NCBI GenBank assembly: GCA_947631955.1
Contig: CANRNJ010000001.1
Coordinates: 310,001-374,000 of the forward strand
From: an uncultured Lachnospiraceae bacterium
GTDB lineage: Bacteria; Bacillota; Clostridia; Lachnospirales; Lachnospiraceae
Length of the DNA stretch: 64,000 nt
Direction of reading: 5' to 3'
Shown here: positions 32,869 through 44,256 of the stretch, one piece after another
Layout of the letters: each line of letters opens with the position of its first letter
Position numbering within the stretch: the first letter of the stretch is position 1
Translations under genes and position numbers: made by a program
Notes under the pieces: model-generated
Database searches by the model: none
Told to the model about the DNA's origin: nothing
Seen by the model: the letters and a program-made list of their open reading frames with translations, nothing else

Positions 32869-33567
32869 TCACTCCAAAAATTCAGGCTTTTCAAACTCCA
32901 CGTCGTTTTCTGTCAAATGGTCAATAAACAGCTTATAGTATTCGGGCAGCATTTCCTCCGTTTCGTCATGCGCATGTAAAAGGATAATGTGCCTTCCGCC
33001 ATCGGCAAGCAAAGCAGCTCCTGTGCTTGGGTTCGGGTCGTGGATTTTCCGCCATACATCATCTTTGGTAAAACCGCTGTCGGGGCGGATATTGTATTCC
33101 GCAAAATCAAATGTCCAGAATGTATCAATATCCTTATTAAATCCGTTATCTTTCCACCACTTGTAGGGGATTTGGGTGTCCTTTACCTTATCAAAGCCGT
33201 TTTCAGTCAAATATTTTTGAAGCGCCGCTTTATTTTCACCGCCCTTATCTCCATACGGAAAACGGAAAGGTCTGAACCTTCGCTTCACGCCCGCGGACTG
33301 ATACAGCCTGTCAAGCAGCTCCTCGCACTTTTCGATTTCTTTTACGCACTCATCCATTGAAAGTGACGAAAACGCAGGGTGGGAATAGCTGTGATTTCCT
33401 ATTATCATACCGTGCTTTAATGCGTAAACCGCCTGTTGGGGATATTTTTCCAAATTCTGCCCGACGGCAAACATTATCGCCTGTATTCCTTTCTCCTGCA
33501 GATGATCCACTATCGCAGAAGTATTTTTTGACGCAATATCGTCAATCGTCAGAATTGCCTTAATCAT
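32869..33567 (-). CDS. Polysaccharide deacetylase (NodB homology)
   Basis: 232 aa, TTGGAGGG before the ATG. NodB motifs: AILTIDD near the N-terminus (catalytic and metal Asp), IIGNHSYSHPAFSSLSMDEC (metal His pair), RPFRFPYGDKGG and a late IILLHAHDE. No signal peptide or membrane anchor is seen, unusual for enzymes acting on peptidoglycan or surface glycan, so it may be cytoplasmic or part of an incomplete gene. The N-acetyl substrate is unknown. It formerly headed an operon with the truncated response regulator. Confidence 0.85.
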   Translation of the reverse strand: MIKAILTIDDIASKNTSAIVDHLQEKGIQAIMFAVGQNLEKYPQQAVYALKHGMIIGNHSYSHPAFSSLSMDECVKEIEKCEELLDRLYQSAGVKRRFRPFRFPYGDKGGENKAALQKYLTENGFDKVKDTQIPYKWWKDNGFNKDIDTFWTFDFAEYNIRPDSGFTKDDVWRKIHDPNPSTGAALLADGGRHIILLHAHDETEEMLPEYYKLFIDHLTENDVEFEKPEFLE

Positions 33568-33672
33568 CTTTTCCCTCCAAAATAATTTTTAATATTTATT
33601 CGCGTAACGCTTCCATACCTTACCGTGCATCTGAATTATATTCTCCACTTCTACGAAAGTATCGCAGACATT

Positions 33673-35523
33673 TCACTTATAATACTGCGCCTGCGCCGCA
33701 AACATCTTGGCGTAATGTCCGCCCTCTACAGCGGCAAGCTCGGCGTGGGTGCCGCGCTCTTTTATCTCGCCGTCCACAAACACATAAATGATGTCGCAAA
33801 ATCTGCACGAGGACAGCCTGTGCGAAATATAGATTGCCGTCTTGCCGTCCACAAGCGTGTCAAACTGTCTGTAGATCTCGTACTCCGCAATCGGGTCAAG
33901 CGCCGCCGTGGGCTCGTCGAGGATCACGACGGGCGCGTCCTTGTAAAGCGCTCTCGCGATCGCCAGTTTCTGCTGCTCGCCGCCCGACATCTCGGTGCCG
34001 CCATGGTCGAAGCCCTTCATGATAAACGTATCCGCTCCATATTTGAGTTTTGCGATGGCTTCCGACAGCCCCGCCTGCCTGATTACCCTTTCAAATTTTT
34101 CATCGTCCGCCACAGCACATTCCTCTGCCTTGAATATAGACTCATGCTTTTCCTCGTTTTTGCGCACATCCTCCGCCTTGGCATGGCTCTCCGTCAGGGT
34201 GACATTTTCCCGCGCCGTAAACGCGAACAGTTCAAAATCCTGAAACACTACTGAAATCAGTTTCACATACTCTTCATATACATATTCCCTGATGTCTGTC
34301 CCGTCAAGCAGGATCTGCCCCTCTGTGGGATCATACAGTCTGCACAGCAGCTTAATGAATGTGGTCTTTCCCGCGCCGTTCAATCCCACCACGGAGATAT
34401 GCTCGCCCGAATGAAGCACGACATTGATCTTTTTTAACACCTGCACATCCGTATGCGGATAGGTAAAGCTGACATCCTTAAACTCGATCGTATGCGCCGC
34501 GCCGGTGTCCGGATGCAGGCTTCCGTGACACACCGCATCGGGATATTCCATGAATACCACAAATTCATTGATATAGGCAAGGCTTGAATACAGCTTCTGG
34601 ACACACCATATTATATTCTGCAGACTTTGACCGAATGTATTGCTTGCATTCATATACATGGTGAAGGAGCCGATGGAGATCGCCCCGCCAAGCGCCTTTT
34701 TCCCCAAGATAAAAAGCTCCGCAAAGTAACGTCCCGCCGTAAAGGGCACACCGGCAAGATTATAGGACAGGCAATGCATCGCCTTGCTTTTCCATACACC
34801 CGCCTGCGACCTGATACTTGCTTTGCACTTGTCTTCTATCGTCTGTTCCGCGCCGTAAAGCCTGATATCTTTCCCGAAGCGGACATTCGCAAGTTCCCAG
34901 AACATATATCCGAAAGCCCGGTTTGCTTTGGAAAGCCTCAAAAAATGCTCACGATTGATCTTCTCTACGTAATGTCTAAAAACGGTTTCCGCCGTGATAC
35001 ATACCGCATATACCGGAATCAGCACGGGCGCGCCGCCAATGACAAGCGCCGCAGTTCCAAGCAGCGTGGCCACATGGGTCAGGATAGCGCCGAACGTATC
35101 CAGAATACCGCTGATGCCGCCCGAATACCACTCGATCCCTGTCTTTGCCTTCTCAAGCTGATCAAGCACAGCCTTATCCTCTGTATGCTGAAAATCCATA
35201 GCAACGCACTTCTCTGCCAGTTTCATCTGCAGATACCTGTTATACAGATCCGCATATTTCTCTTTCGTCAGGCCGATAACGCCTCTGACTGCGCTGACCG
35301 CATACTGGAGCGCTGCGGTACAGGCAACGTACAGCACGATATACTCCGGTCTGCGCTGACCTGTCAGCTCATCGATCACAAGCGCCGGAAACAGGATCGT
35401 AATAAACGGCGACACGGCATTCAGCACTATATCCGCTATGAAAAATATAAAATAGGACGCCTTGCACTCCCATGCATAGGAAACAAACAGCCTGATGAGC
35501 GATAATGACTTTTTAAGCTTCAT
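33673..35523 (-). CDS. ABC exporter half-transporter (subunit B of a heterodimer)
   Basis: 616 aa from the ATG at 35523 with GGAGG upstream, overlapping the upstream ABC gene by 11 bases. N-terminal six-helix exporter domain (YFIFFIADIVLNAVSPFITI). NBD with VVGLNGAGKTTFIKLLCRLY (Walker A, about 390), [16 protein letters not shown] and [12 protein letters not shown], switch ISHRLSS. A 40-residue insertion (SHAKAEDVRKNEEKHESIFK) before the signature motif is unusual. Forms a type IV-like exporter with the neighbouring gene; substrate unknown, possibly lipid, peptide or drug. Confidence 0.9.
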   Translation of the reverse strand: MKLKKSLSLIRLFVSYAWECKASYFIFFIADIVLNAVSPFITILFPALVIDELTGQRRPEYIVLYVACTAALQYAVSAVRGVIGLTKEKYADLYNRYLQMKLAEKCVAMDFQHTEDKAVLDQLEKAKTGIEWYSGGISGILDTFGAILTHVATLLGTAALVIGGAPVLIPVYAVCITAETVFRHYVEKINREHFLRLSKANRAFGYMFWELANVRFGKDIRLYGAEQTIEDKCKASIRSQAGVWKSKAMHCLSYNLAGVPFTAGRYFAELFILGKKALGGAISIGSFTMYMNASNTFGQSLQNIIWCVQKLYSSLAYINEFVVFMEYPDAVCHGSLHPDTGAAHTIEFKDVSFTYPHTDVQVLKKINVVLHSGEHISVVGLNGAGKTTFIKLLCRLYDPTEGQILLDGTDIREYVYEEYVKLISVVFQDFELFAFTARENVTLTESHAKAEDVRKNEEKHESIFKAEECAVADDEKFERVIRQAGLSEAIAKLKYGADTFIMKGFDHGGTEMSGGEQQKLAIARALYKDAPVVILDEPTAALDPIAEYEIYRQFDTLVDGKTAIYISHRLSSCRFCDIIYVFVDGEIKERGTHAELAAVEGGHYAKMFAAQAQYYK

Positions 35524-37408
35524 CCGCGCCGCCCTCCTCTCTGTAATACTGCGCCTGCACGTTGAACATTTCACAGTATGCGCCACCTTTTTCCATCAGC
35601 GACTCGTGCGTTCCGTACTCCTTGATCGTTCCCTCTTCAAACAATGCCACATGATCGCAGAAACGTGTGGACGACAGGCGGTGTGAAATGTATACAGCCG
35701 ATTTTTTACCTATCAGCCTGTCAAAATCCATATACATCCGGTATTCCGCCAACGCGTCAAGCGCAGAAGTCGGCTCGTCAAGTATTACGATCGGCGAATT
35801 TTTGTACAGTGCCCTTGCAAAGGCAAGCTTCTGCCGTTCGCCGCCCGAAAGGTCTATGCCGTCGTCATGCAGCACCTTCAAAAGCTGAGTTTCCACACCT
35901 TTCGGAAGCGTATCAAGCTTTTCGGAAAGTCCCGCGTCCCGAAGACAGCTTATCGTCCTGTCTGTGTCTGTTTCACCGCTGCCGCGCATAGACACGTTTT
36001 CACTCATGGAAAAGGCAAAAAGCTCGACATTTTGGAACACAGGCGCAAACAGTTCATAATACTCGCGCTTATCGTAACGCCGGATATCGACGCCGTTTAA
36101 AAGGATGCGCCCCGATGTGGGCACATAAAGTCCGCACAGAAGCTTGATAAAGGTGGATTTGCCCGCTCCGTTAAGCCCGACGACCGCAAGATGTTCACCC
36201 GCCGCAAGCGTCAGGTTTAAGTCCTTCAGCGCATAATCGGAGGCCTCGTCATACCGAAACGACACATTTTCAAAGGTGAACTCATACCGGTCCATCTCCT
36301 TAAGCGGCGGCGGCGCTCCCTGCGCATCCTGAAACGTCCCGCGTTCCGGGTATTCCAGAAAGGTACGGAAATCATTGATCTGGCGCGACTGCTGCCGCAG
36401 ATCCGTCACGTTGTTAAATACCTGCTGCAGCACGTTGTTGAAGCTTGCGATAGCTCCAAGATAGAGGGAAAAATCCGCGATCGATATCTCGCCCGAAAGC
36501 ACTCTGCTGATCAGATAGCCGTAGACGACCGCCAGATTGACAAGCCCTAAGATATTGCTGAAAATCGTATGTCCCATCCAGCGGTTTTTCGACTCGCACA
36601 TGCGTCCGTGGAGATAGTCCTGCAGCCCCGCGTATTTACGAAGGAGCCATCCGCCCATGGAAAACAGGCGGATATCCTTTCCGTAGGTAAAGTCCGTCAT
36701 GGTATTTAACATATACCACTGTTTATGCCAGTACGGGGAACATTCGTCCCATATTTTCTTGTCTTTCCTCTTGGTGCGGTCCATACTCAGAAAATATAAC
36801 GCGCCAAACACAAAGATCACAAGCACGATCCAAGGCGATAACTGCCCGATGATAAGGACAGCGGTAAAAGAAGAAGCGAATACTTTCATTACCTCATATG
36901 AGGAACGCATCATGCCCTCCACACCGTTATTGTTGCCGTCTGTCGCATACTGCGCTTTCCCCTGCGCTTTCATCACGACCGGGGATTCCAGATGTTCATA
37001 ATCCATGTAAAGCACCTTGCGGATGCGCATCATGATGAAGTTCATCCGCGCGCCTATCCAGCGCCACCAGAGATTAGCGTCGGCAAGTCTTTGCGCCGCG
37101 CCTGCCGCAAGCATCATAAACGCAAAGAGAAGCGCCGTATGGAGAAGCCGCTCCGTCTGTACACCGTTCGAAATGTCACTGATGACTGCGCGCAGCGCAA
37201 AAGAAGGCAGATAGGTATTGGCGACCTCCGCCGCAATGCCCAGCGGTATGAAGAAAAGCAGAGGTTTCTGGGCGCCAAACATCCCCTTTATGATGTACAG
37301 CATGTTGGAGAACAGGGAATATTCCCTGTAATTCGGATCCTTCGGCTCTTCCTCTTTTGTTTTTTTCTTTATGGGATCTTTCTTATTTTGTACAGTCGTC
37401 TTAAACAT
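35513..37408 (-). CDS. ABC exporter half-transporter (subunit A of a heterodimer)
   Basis: 631 aa. A charged N-terminal 40 residues (KKDPIKKKTKEEEPKD), six membrane helices, then an NBD with VVGLNGAGKSTFIKLLCGLY, DLSGGERQKLAFARAL and VILDEPTSALD. Coupled by overlap to the second half-transporter. A poly-G tract lies 97-105 bases upstream of its start (minus strand), within the candidate small ORF 37420-37566, so expression could vary with tract length. Confidence 0.9.
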   Translation of the reverse strand: MFKTTVQNKKDPIKKKTKEEEPKDPNYREYSLFSNMLYIIKGMFGAQKPLLFFIPLGIAAEVANTYLPSFALRAVISDISNGVQTERLLHTALLFAFMMLAAGAAQRLADANLWWRWIGARMNFIMMRIRKVLYMDYEHLESPVVMKAQGKAQYATDGNNNGVEGMMRSSYEVMKVFASSFTAVLIIGQLSPWIVLVIFVFGALYFLSMDRTKRKDKKIWDECSPYWHKQWYMLNTMTDFTYGKDIRLFSMGGWLLRKYAGLQDYLHGRMCESKNRWMGHTIFSNILGLVNLAVVYGYLISRVLSGEISIADFSLYLGAIASFNNVLQQVFNNVTDLRQQSRQINDFRTFLEYPERGTFQDAQGAPPPLKEMDRYEFTFENVSFRYDEASDYALKDLNLTLAAGEHLAVVGLNGAGKSTFIKLLCGLYVPTSGRILLNGVDIRRYDKREYYELFAPVFQNVELFAFSMSENVSMRGSGETDTDRTISCLRDAGLSEKLDTLPKGVETQLLKVLHDDGIDLSGGERQKLAFARALYKNSPIVILDEPTSALDALAEYRMYMDFDRLIGKKSAVYISHRLSSTRFCDHVALFEEGTIKEYGTHESLMEKGGAYCEMFNVQAQYYREEGGADEA

Positions 37409-37419
37409 ATTTTTTCTCT

Positions 37420-37566
37420 CTAAGCGGATCTTTTAGCGGTTTTGGCGCCTGCGAAGAAAGAATCGGATGATCTTCCCGATGCGGCCGCCTTTTCTTCCAT
37501 GTTACCCCCCCCCAGAAGGCCTGTGTCAAGGTAAAAGTACAGGGGAGTATATAAGTGATTGCTCAT
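37420..37566 (-). CDS. Candidate 48-aa ORF containing a G9 run
   Basis: ATG at 37566, with GGAG seven bases upstream, immediately after the AAA ATPase gene. Reads MSNHLYTPLYFYLDTGLLGG, then GNMEEKAAASGR and a basic tail. Nine G at 37505-37513 encode LLGGG in the current frame. It ends 11 bases before the ABC exporter gene. It could be a small protein, a leader for the exporter, or a chance frame over a dispersed G-rich intergenic sequence. Confidence 0.35.
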   Translation of the reverse strand: MSNHLYTPLYFYLDTGLLGGGNMEEKAAASGRSSDSFFAGAKTAKRSA

Positions 37567-37567
37567 A

Positions 37568-38821
37568 TTAAAACTCCAGACTATCCGCGTTAAGCAGAAA
37601 ATACTTCATGCCCATGATCACAAATCCCTCCTCGTTCCTCCAAGGCTTTTTCGTTCCGTTTACTATAACGATCTTCTTAAATGAATCCGGGATATTCCGG
37701 AGTGAATTGAGTTCCTGCGTCTGTTTTTCCTCAGAAGCCATGTCATAAGCCACCTGAATGTAATATCGCTGGCTGCCCTGATTCACCACAAAATCAACCT
37801 CCAACTGCTTGTGAACTCTCTTCCCTTCACTATTTTTTGCAAAGACATCCACAATACCGACGTCCACATTATAACCCCGGACAAGCAGCTCATTATAAAC
37901 AATGTTCTCCATAATATGGGTCGGCTCCTGCTGCCTGAAGTTTAGTCTGGCATTTCTAAGTCCTATATCCGAAAAATAATATTTCAGATTTGCTCCCACA
38001 TACTTTCTTCCCTTAATATCATATCTGTCCGCTTTGGAGATCAAAAATGCCTCTGCCAGATAATCTATATGATTGAATATCGTCTTATTGCTATAACTGA
38101 TTCCGCGTTCACTTTTGAAAGTATTTGATATTTTGGTCGGATTGATAGGGGTTCCTATGGCAGAGGCGAGAATATCCACCAATGTTCCAATCTCATCAAC
38201 ATTTTGAATCCTGTTACGCTCCACCACATCTTTGATATAAACATTGGTAAAAATATTTTTAAGATATTCGGCCTTTTGGCGTTCCACGGAGAATTGTGCC
38301 ACCTGCGGCAAGCCCCCATATGTCATATATTCCTCCCATGCATCGTCATAGTCCCCGTCATAAGCCGCATAGAACTCTGCGAAGGACAAGGGATAAATCC
38401 TGATTTCATCCCCTCTGCCTCTAAATTCAGTTACAATATCGCTGGATAAAAATTTAGAATTACTGCCGGTTACATACACATCAATGCCGCCGATGCGAAG
38501 CAGGCTGTTCAGCACTTCCTCAAATCGTGGCATAAACTGTACTTCATCCAGAAGCAGATAATACTTCCGATCATCTTTCATCGCATCTTTAATATACTGA
38601 AAACACCTCTTAGGATCTCTCAGTTCTTCATATTCAATGCCATCCAAAGCGATCTCAATGATGTGGTCATGATCTACGCCGCTCTCCAATAAATATTTCT
38701 TAAACAATACAAATAACAGAAATGATTTGCCGCATCTCCTGATTCCTGTGATGATCTTAATCATTCCGTTATCTTTTCTTATCTTTAACTGTTCAAGGTA
38801 TGAATCTCTCTTAATCTCCAC
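37568..38821 (-). CDS. AAA ATPase with DUF4143 domain
   Basis: 417 aa from a GTG at 38821 (GGGAG seven bases upstream), which matches the usual start EIKRDSYLEQL better than the upstream GTG at 38851. Walker A IITGIRRCGKSFLLFVLFKK, Walker B YYLLLDEVQFMPRFEE, arginine-rich VTGSNSKFLSSDIVTEFRGR, then the C-terminal DUF4143 nuclease-like fold with EVDFVVNQGSQRYYIQVAYD. Such genes are abundant in Firmicutes and Bacteroidetes; function unknown, proposed roles include DNA transactions or toxin-like modules. Stands alone. Confidence 0.9.
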   Translation of the reverse strand: MEIKRDSYLEQLKIRKDNGMIKIITGIRRCGKSFLLFVLFKKYLLESGVDHDHIIEIALDGIEYEELRDPKRCFQYIKDAMKDDRKYYLLLDEVQFMPRFEEVLNSLLRIGGIDVYVTGSNSKFLSSDIVTEFRGRGDEIRIYPLSFAEFYAAYDGDYDDAWEEYMTYGGLPQVAQFSVERQKAEYLKNIFTNVYIKDVVERNRIQNVDEIGTLVDILASAIGTPINPTKISNTFKSERGISYSNKTIFNHIDYLAEAFLISKADRYDIKGRKYVGANLKYYFSDIGLRNARLNFRQQEPTHIMENIVYNELLVRGYNVDVGIVDVFAKNSEGKRVHKQLEVDFVVNQGSQRYYIQVAYDMASEEKQTQELNSLRNIPDSFKKIVIVNGTKKPWRNEEGFVIMGMKYFLLNADSLEF

Positions 38822-39070
38822 AATATCACTCCCTATTTTTGTGCATTGCACGGATTTTGGTAATGTTATTTTACCGCTAAATTATTTTTGCCGCAATAGC
38901 CATTCCTATTTTTTATCCATCTGCACATTACTATTTTTTATACACCTGCCGCCGCTGCTTCCAACCGCCGCCCGCCGTCCTTTTTTCCTTGAAAAATGCC
39001 TGCCGTTGTGTATAATAGTAAGAGTGGCTGTAAACAGTGAAAAACATTGAAATTTCGGAATGGAGAAAAC

Positions 39071-40711
<1,641 letters not shown>

Positions 40712-40765
40712 ACATCCCTCTGACCGCCGCCGTTATCCGGTCTGCCAGAAAGGTACGGTTACTGT

Positions 40766-41632
40766 ATGAGAGCTGTAGATCTGCACACACATTCCAACAA
40801 ATCCGACGGAAGCCTCCCGCCTGCAGAACTGGTCGATCTGGCGGTTTCCAAAGGGCTGTGCGCCATTGCGCTGACCGATCACGATACGACGGACGGTCTT
40901 GACGAGGCTGTCAGCCATGCCGCGGCGCTTTGCCGGGACGGCCAGCCTTCCGTGGAGGTCGTTCCGGGCATAGAGTTTTCCACCAAATACGAAGACAAAG
41001 ATGTACATGTAGTGGGGCTTTACATCGCCTGCGACGCGCCGTCCTTCCACACAAAACTTCAGGAATTTATCGATTCCCGCACCGGACGCAACATCAAGAT
41101 GTGCCAAAACCTTCAGGAAGCCGGTATCGACATTTCCTACGAAGCGCTTATGGCGCGCAATCCCGGCGCCGTGATCACCAGAGCGCACTACGCTTCTTTC
41201 CTGTTTGAAAAAGGCTATGTGAAGAGCCGTCAGGAGGCCTTTGCGCGGTATCTCGGCGACCATACCAGATATTTTGTCCCGCGGGAAAAAGTCACGCCAA
41301 TACAGGCGGTCGATCTGATCCTTCAGGCCGGCGGAGTCCCCATCCTTGCCCATCCCCCTCTGTATCATATGGGTTCGGACAAACTCGACCGGCTGGTCTT
41401 TGAATTGAAGAGCGCCGGGCTCATGGGGATCGAAGCCGTCTACAGCACCTACTCGCGGCAGGACGAGCGCGACATGCTGTCCCTTGCCAAAAAATACGAT
41501 CTGCTCTTAAGCGGAGGTTCTGATTTTCACGGTTCCAACAAACCGAATCTGGATCTGGGCTGCGGATATGGCGGACTGTTTGTCCCGGAAGAGTTTTTGA
41601 TCCGGATCAAAGAAAGACTGTCGATACACTGA
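40766..41632 (+). CDS. PHP-domain metallophosphoesterase (RNase AM/YciV-like)
   Basis: 288 aa. Metal-binding PHP motifs in order: VDLHTHSNKSDGSLPPAELV, ALTDHDTTDG, VVPGIEFSTKYEDKDVHVVG, ITRAHYASFL, ILAHPPLYH and GGSDFHGSNKPNLDLGCG. Homologues hydrolyse nucleoside 3',5'-bisphosphates or trim 5' RNA ends. It lies 55 bases after the ABC-F gene and 18 before a HAD phosphatase, likely in one operon. Confidence 0.88.
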   Translation: MRAVDLHTHSNKSDGSLPPAELVDLAVSKGLCAIALTDHDTTDGLDEAVSHAAALCRDGQPSVEVVPGIEFSTKYEDKDVHVVGLYIACDAPSFHTKLQEFIDSRTGRNIKMCQNLQEAGIDISYEALMARNPGAVITRAHYASFLFEKGYVKSRQEAFARYLGDHTRYFVPREKVTPIQAVDLILQAGGVPILAHPPLYHMGSDKLDRLVFELKSAGLMGIEAVYSTYSRQDERDMLSLAKKYDLLLSGGSDFHGSNKPNLDLGCGYGGLFVPEEFLIRIKERLSIH

Positions 41633-41649
41633 CAAAGGACCGATATCAT

Positions 41650-42468
41650 ATGAAACTTCTGTTTACCGATTTAGACGGGACCCTGCTGAACAACGACAGC
41701 CGGGTTTCCTTTCGCACAAATGCATTTATAGACGACTTCCTTAACGCGGGCAACAAGCTGATCCTTACTTCCGGCCGCCCTTTAAACAGCATTATAGAAG
41801 TCAAAGAAGCGGCTAGGATCGATGCGCCCGGTATTCTGATCATTGCCAACAACGGGGCACTTATCTATGACTGCGACCGCCGGGAAAAGATACTCGAACT
41901 CACCATACCGCTTTCTTATGTATCCCACTTACAGCAGGAAGCGGATTCCCTTGGACTCCATATCCAGACCTATACCCCTGACAGCGTCGTATGCCGCCGT
42001 GAAGATGAAGAGATCCGTTTCTACCGCCGCCGGATCCATCTGCCGCTCCTTCTTGCGGACGACTATGCGTCTTTTCTGACGACGGAACCCTGCAAGATGC
42101 TCGCCATCGATCTGCATGACCACAGCCGCCTTCTGTCATTCTGTGACCGGATCGCCGATTGGGCTCAAGACAAGATCCAATATATTTTTTCAAACGAGTG
42201 GTATCTGGAACTGTTCCGGATCGAGGCCGGAAAAGGCAGCGCCGTGCGCTTCGTGTGCAGCCATTTCCACGTCCCGCTCTCCGATGCCTATGCGGCAGGC
42301 GACGCCGACAACGATATCTCCATGATACAGGCTGCCGGATGCGGCATCGCCATGGCAAACGCCGCTCCTAACGTAAAAGAAGCCGCCGATATCGTCACCC
42401 GTCTGGACAACGATAAGGACGGCCTCGCCGAGTGCATGACCGCGCTGCTGCACGGCCCGCGCTCATAA
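41650..42468 (+). CDS. Cof-type HAD phosphatase
   Basis: 272 aa. HAD motif I LLFTDLDGTLLNNDSRVS, motif II ILTSGRPLNSI, a C2 cap domain and the late GDADNDISMIQAAGCGIAMA (motif IV). Dephosphorylates small phosphorylated metabolites such as sugar phosphates or flavin precursors. Convergent with the 85-aa gene, whose stop lies one base after its own. Confidence 0.9.
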   Translation: MKLLFTDLDGTLLNNDSRVSFRTNAFIDDFLNAGNKLILTSGRPLNSIIEVKEAARIDAPGILIIANNGALIYDCDRREKILELTIPLSYVSHLQQEADSLGLHIQTYTPDSVVCRREDEEIRFYRRRIHLPLLLADDYASFLTTEPCKMLAIDLHDHSRLLSFCDRIADWAQDKIQYIFSNEWYLELFRIEAGKGSAVRFVCSHFHVPLSDAYAAGDADNDISMIQAAGCGIAMANAAPNVKEAADIVTRLDNDKDGLAECMTALLHGPRS

Positions 42469-42726
42469 TTAAGCTTCCACGATCAGATATCTTCCGTCGC
42501 CTATGTCAAACACTTCATCGGCAGACAGGATCTCGTCTTCGTCCGCCCCTTCCATATCCACGCCCTGCTCGTCGAAATACTCCCACACTTCATGGGCGGA
42601 ATCCACCACTACCGCCATACATTCTTCCAGAAAATCCTCCGCTTCTTCCAACGTTTCCGCTACCCGTTCCGGGAAAAGCTGTTCCTGATTATCCAAAAAA
42701 CATTGCAATACGTCGTCGTCATACAT
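42469..42726 (-). CDS. Conserved small acidic protein, 85 aa
   Basis: Strongly acidic: DDDVLQCFLDNQEQLFPERV, AETLEEAEDFLEECMAVVVD and an IGDGRYLIVEA end. Similar small proteins occur in Lachnospiraceae next to HAD and Maf genes without a proved role. It is the last gene of the pheA-ppx-ppk-maf operon; 3 bases after the HAD gene. Confidence 0.6.
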   Translation of the reverse strand: MYDDDVLQCFLDNQEQLFPERVAETLEEAEDFLEECMAVVVDSAHEVWEYFDEQGVDMEGADEDEILSADEVFDIGDGRYLIVEA

Positions 42727-42729
42727 ATC

Positions 42730-43581
42730 TCATACCTCCTCAATGATTCTTTCTCCGGACCGCTCCGGCTGTTTGAGCAGCCTGTCGATCACCTGATACA
42801 CACCCTTCTCGTGATAGGAAGGGCATATGTGCTTCGCCCTCGCCTTAACGCTCTCTCTTCCGTTCTCCACGGCATAACTCTCTCCCGCCGCCTCGATCAG
42901 CCCGATATCGTTGTCGTTGTCGCCGAACGACATCGTTTCCCCGGCTGTCACGCCCAGATATTGCTGCAGGACTTTGAGCGCGTTTCCTTTATCCACGGAG
43001 GCGTCCATGAAATCGACCCATTCTTCCCCCGCCATGCACGCTTTGATCTTATCCTTCCACTGAGGTATCAAAACCTTCTCGCCCAGTTCCCGGATACTTC
43101 CTTTACGGCGGATCGCGATCTTGATGATCTCTTCCGGCTCCGCCAGAACGTCCTCCACGACGCGGTATTTGTTATGGTATCCTTCCGCTATAAATCTGAC
43201 AAATTCGTCATTATGGCTTTCCAAAAGGCTGCCGTTCGTAGTGGATACGATCACGTCGCAATCCTCATAATAGGTCCTGAGCTGCCGCATCAGCTCTTCC
43301 ACATAATCTCTCCGCATCTTCTGCACAAGGATGTCTTTTTCACCGCAGCGCACATGCGCGCCGTTCTCGGCCAGATACAGGATCCGGTCCGCAACCTGCT
43401 CAAACATATGGCGTATGCTGTAGTACTGCCTCCCGCTCGCCACGCAGAAGTAACCTCCTCTGTCCGTCCACTCGCGGATCGCCGTCAGGATCTCCGGATA
43501 GACCCACGGAGTCGAATCCTTGACCAGTGTGCCGTCTATATCCGTGGCGATCAGCCTGATCTTTCCAAAACTGCCGCTCAT
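42730..43581 (-). CDS. Cof-type HAD hydrolase
   Basis: 283 aa. LIATDIDGTLVKDSTPWVYP (motif I), FCVASGRQYYSI (motif II), and SFGDNDNDIGLIEAAGESYA (motif IV) with a cap domain between. One base after maf, so translationally coupled. A second phosphatase of the same family is convergent on the other strand; substrate unknown. Confidence 0.9.
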   Translation of the reverse strand: MSGSFGKIRLIATDIDGTLVKDSTPWVYPEILTAIREWTDRGGYFCVASGRQYYSIRHMFEQVADRILYLAENGAHVRCGEKDILVQKMRRDYVEELMRQLRTYYEDCDVIVSTTNGSLLESHNDEFVRFIAEGYHNKYRVVEDVLAEPEEIIKIAIRRKGSIRELGEKVLIPQWKDKIKACMAGEEWVDFMDASVDKGNALKVLQQYLGVTAGETMSFGDNDNDIGLIEAAGESYAVENGRESVKARAKHICPSYHEKGVYQVIDRLLKQPERSGERIIEEV

Positions 43582-43582
43582 A

Positions 43583-44185
43583 TCACTCCGCCGCCTCCCC
43601 GATCAGACCTCTTTTCTTCAATTCCTGATACACTCTTCCCGTCGGAAGCCCCACCACATTGTTATATTCTCCGCAGATCCCCTGAATATATGCAGCGCAC
43701 ATCCCCTGAATGGCGTAGGCTCCCGCTTTATCCATGGGCTCCCCGCTGTCAACGTATGCTCCGATCTCCTCCTTGGTCATGGAATACATCGTCACATCCG
43801 TACATTCGCTGAAAGTATAGTACATAGACGGCGCGCCCTTGCTCTTCCACGCGAGCGTCACACCGGTATATACCTGATGGCTTCCGCCTTGGAGCCTGTC
43901 GAGCATACGGGCCGCATCCTCTTTGTTCCGGGGTTTTCCCAAGATCTCACCCCAGCAGGATACCACCGTGTCCGCCCCGATCACCACGAAATCCTCTTTT
44001 CCCTCCGCGGTCAGCCTGCCGCATACGTCCACCGCCTTCTGATAGGACAATTCCTCCACCACATCAGCCGGTTCCGTCTTGGTCGTCTTTTCCTCCACCG
44101 TGCTTGGCATGGTCCGAAAAGAAAGCCCGATCTGCTTTAACAGTTCTTTTCTTCTGGGCGATGCCGATGCCAGATATATTTTCAT
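43583..44185 (-). CDS. maf: Maf-family nucleotide pyrophosphatase
   Basis: 200 aa. LASASPRRKELLKQIGLSFR at the start, then the catalytic VVIGADTVVSCWGEILGKPR and ARMLDRLQGGSHQVYTGVTL. Maf hydrolyses dTTP, UTP or modified NTPs and is linked to septum arrest. It follows ppk1 by 71 bases in the operon. Confidence 0.93.
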   Translation of the reverse strand: MKIYLASASPRRKELLKQIGLSFRTMPSTVEEKTTKTEPADVVEELSYQKAVDVCGRLTAEGKEDFVVIGADTVVSCWGEILGKPRNKEDAARMLDRLQGGSHQVYTGVTLAWKSKGAPSMYYTFSECTDVTMYSMTKEEIGAYVDSGEPMDKAGAYAIQGMCAAYIQGICGEYNNVVGLPTGRVYQELKKRGLIGEAAE

Positions 44186-44256
44186 ATGCTGTCGTTCCTT
44201 TCCCCGTGTATGCTGTGCGGATAACCGCGCCTTTTATAAAAAGTTCCCGCGCCGGT

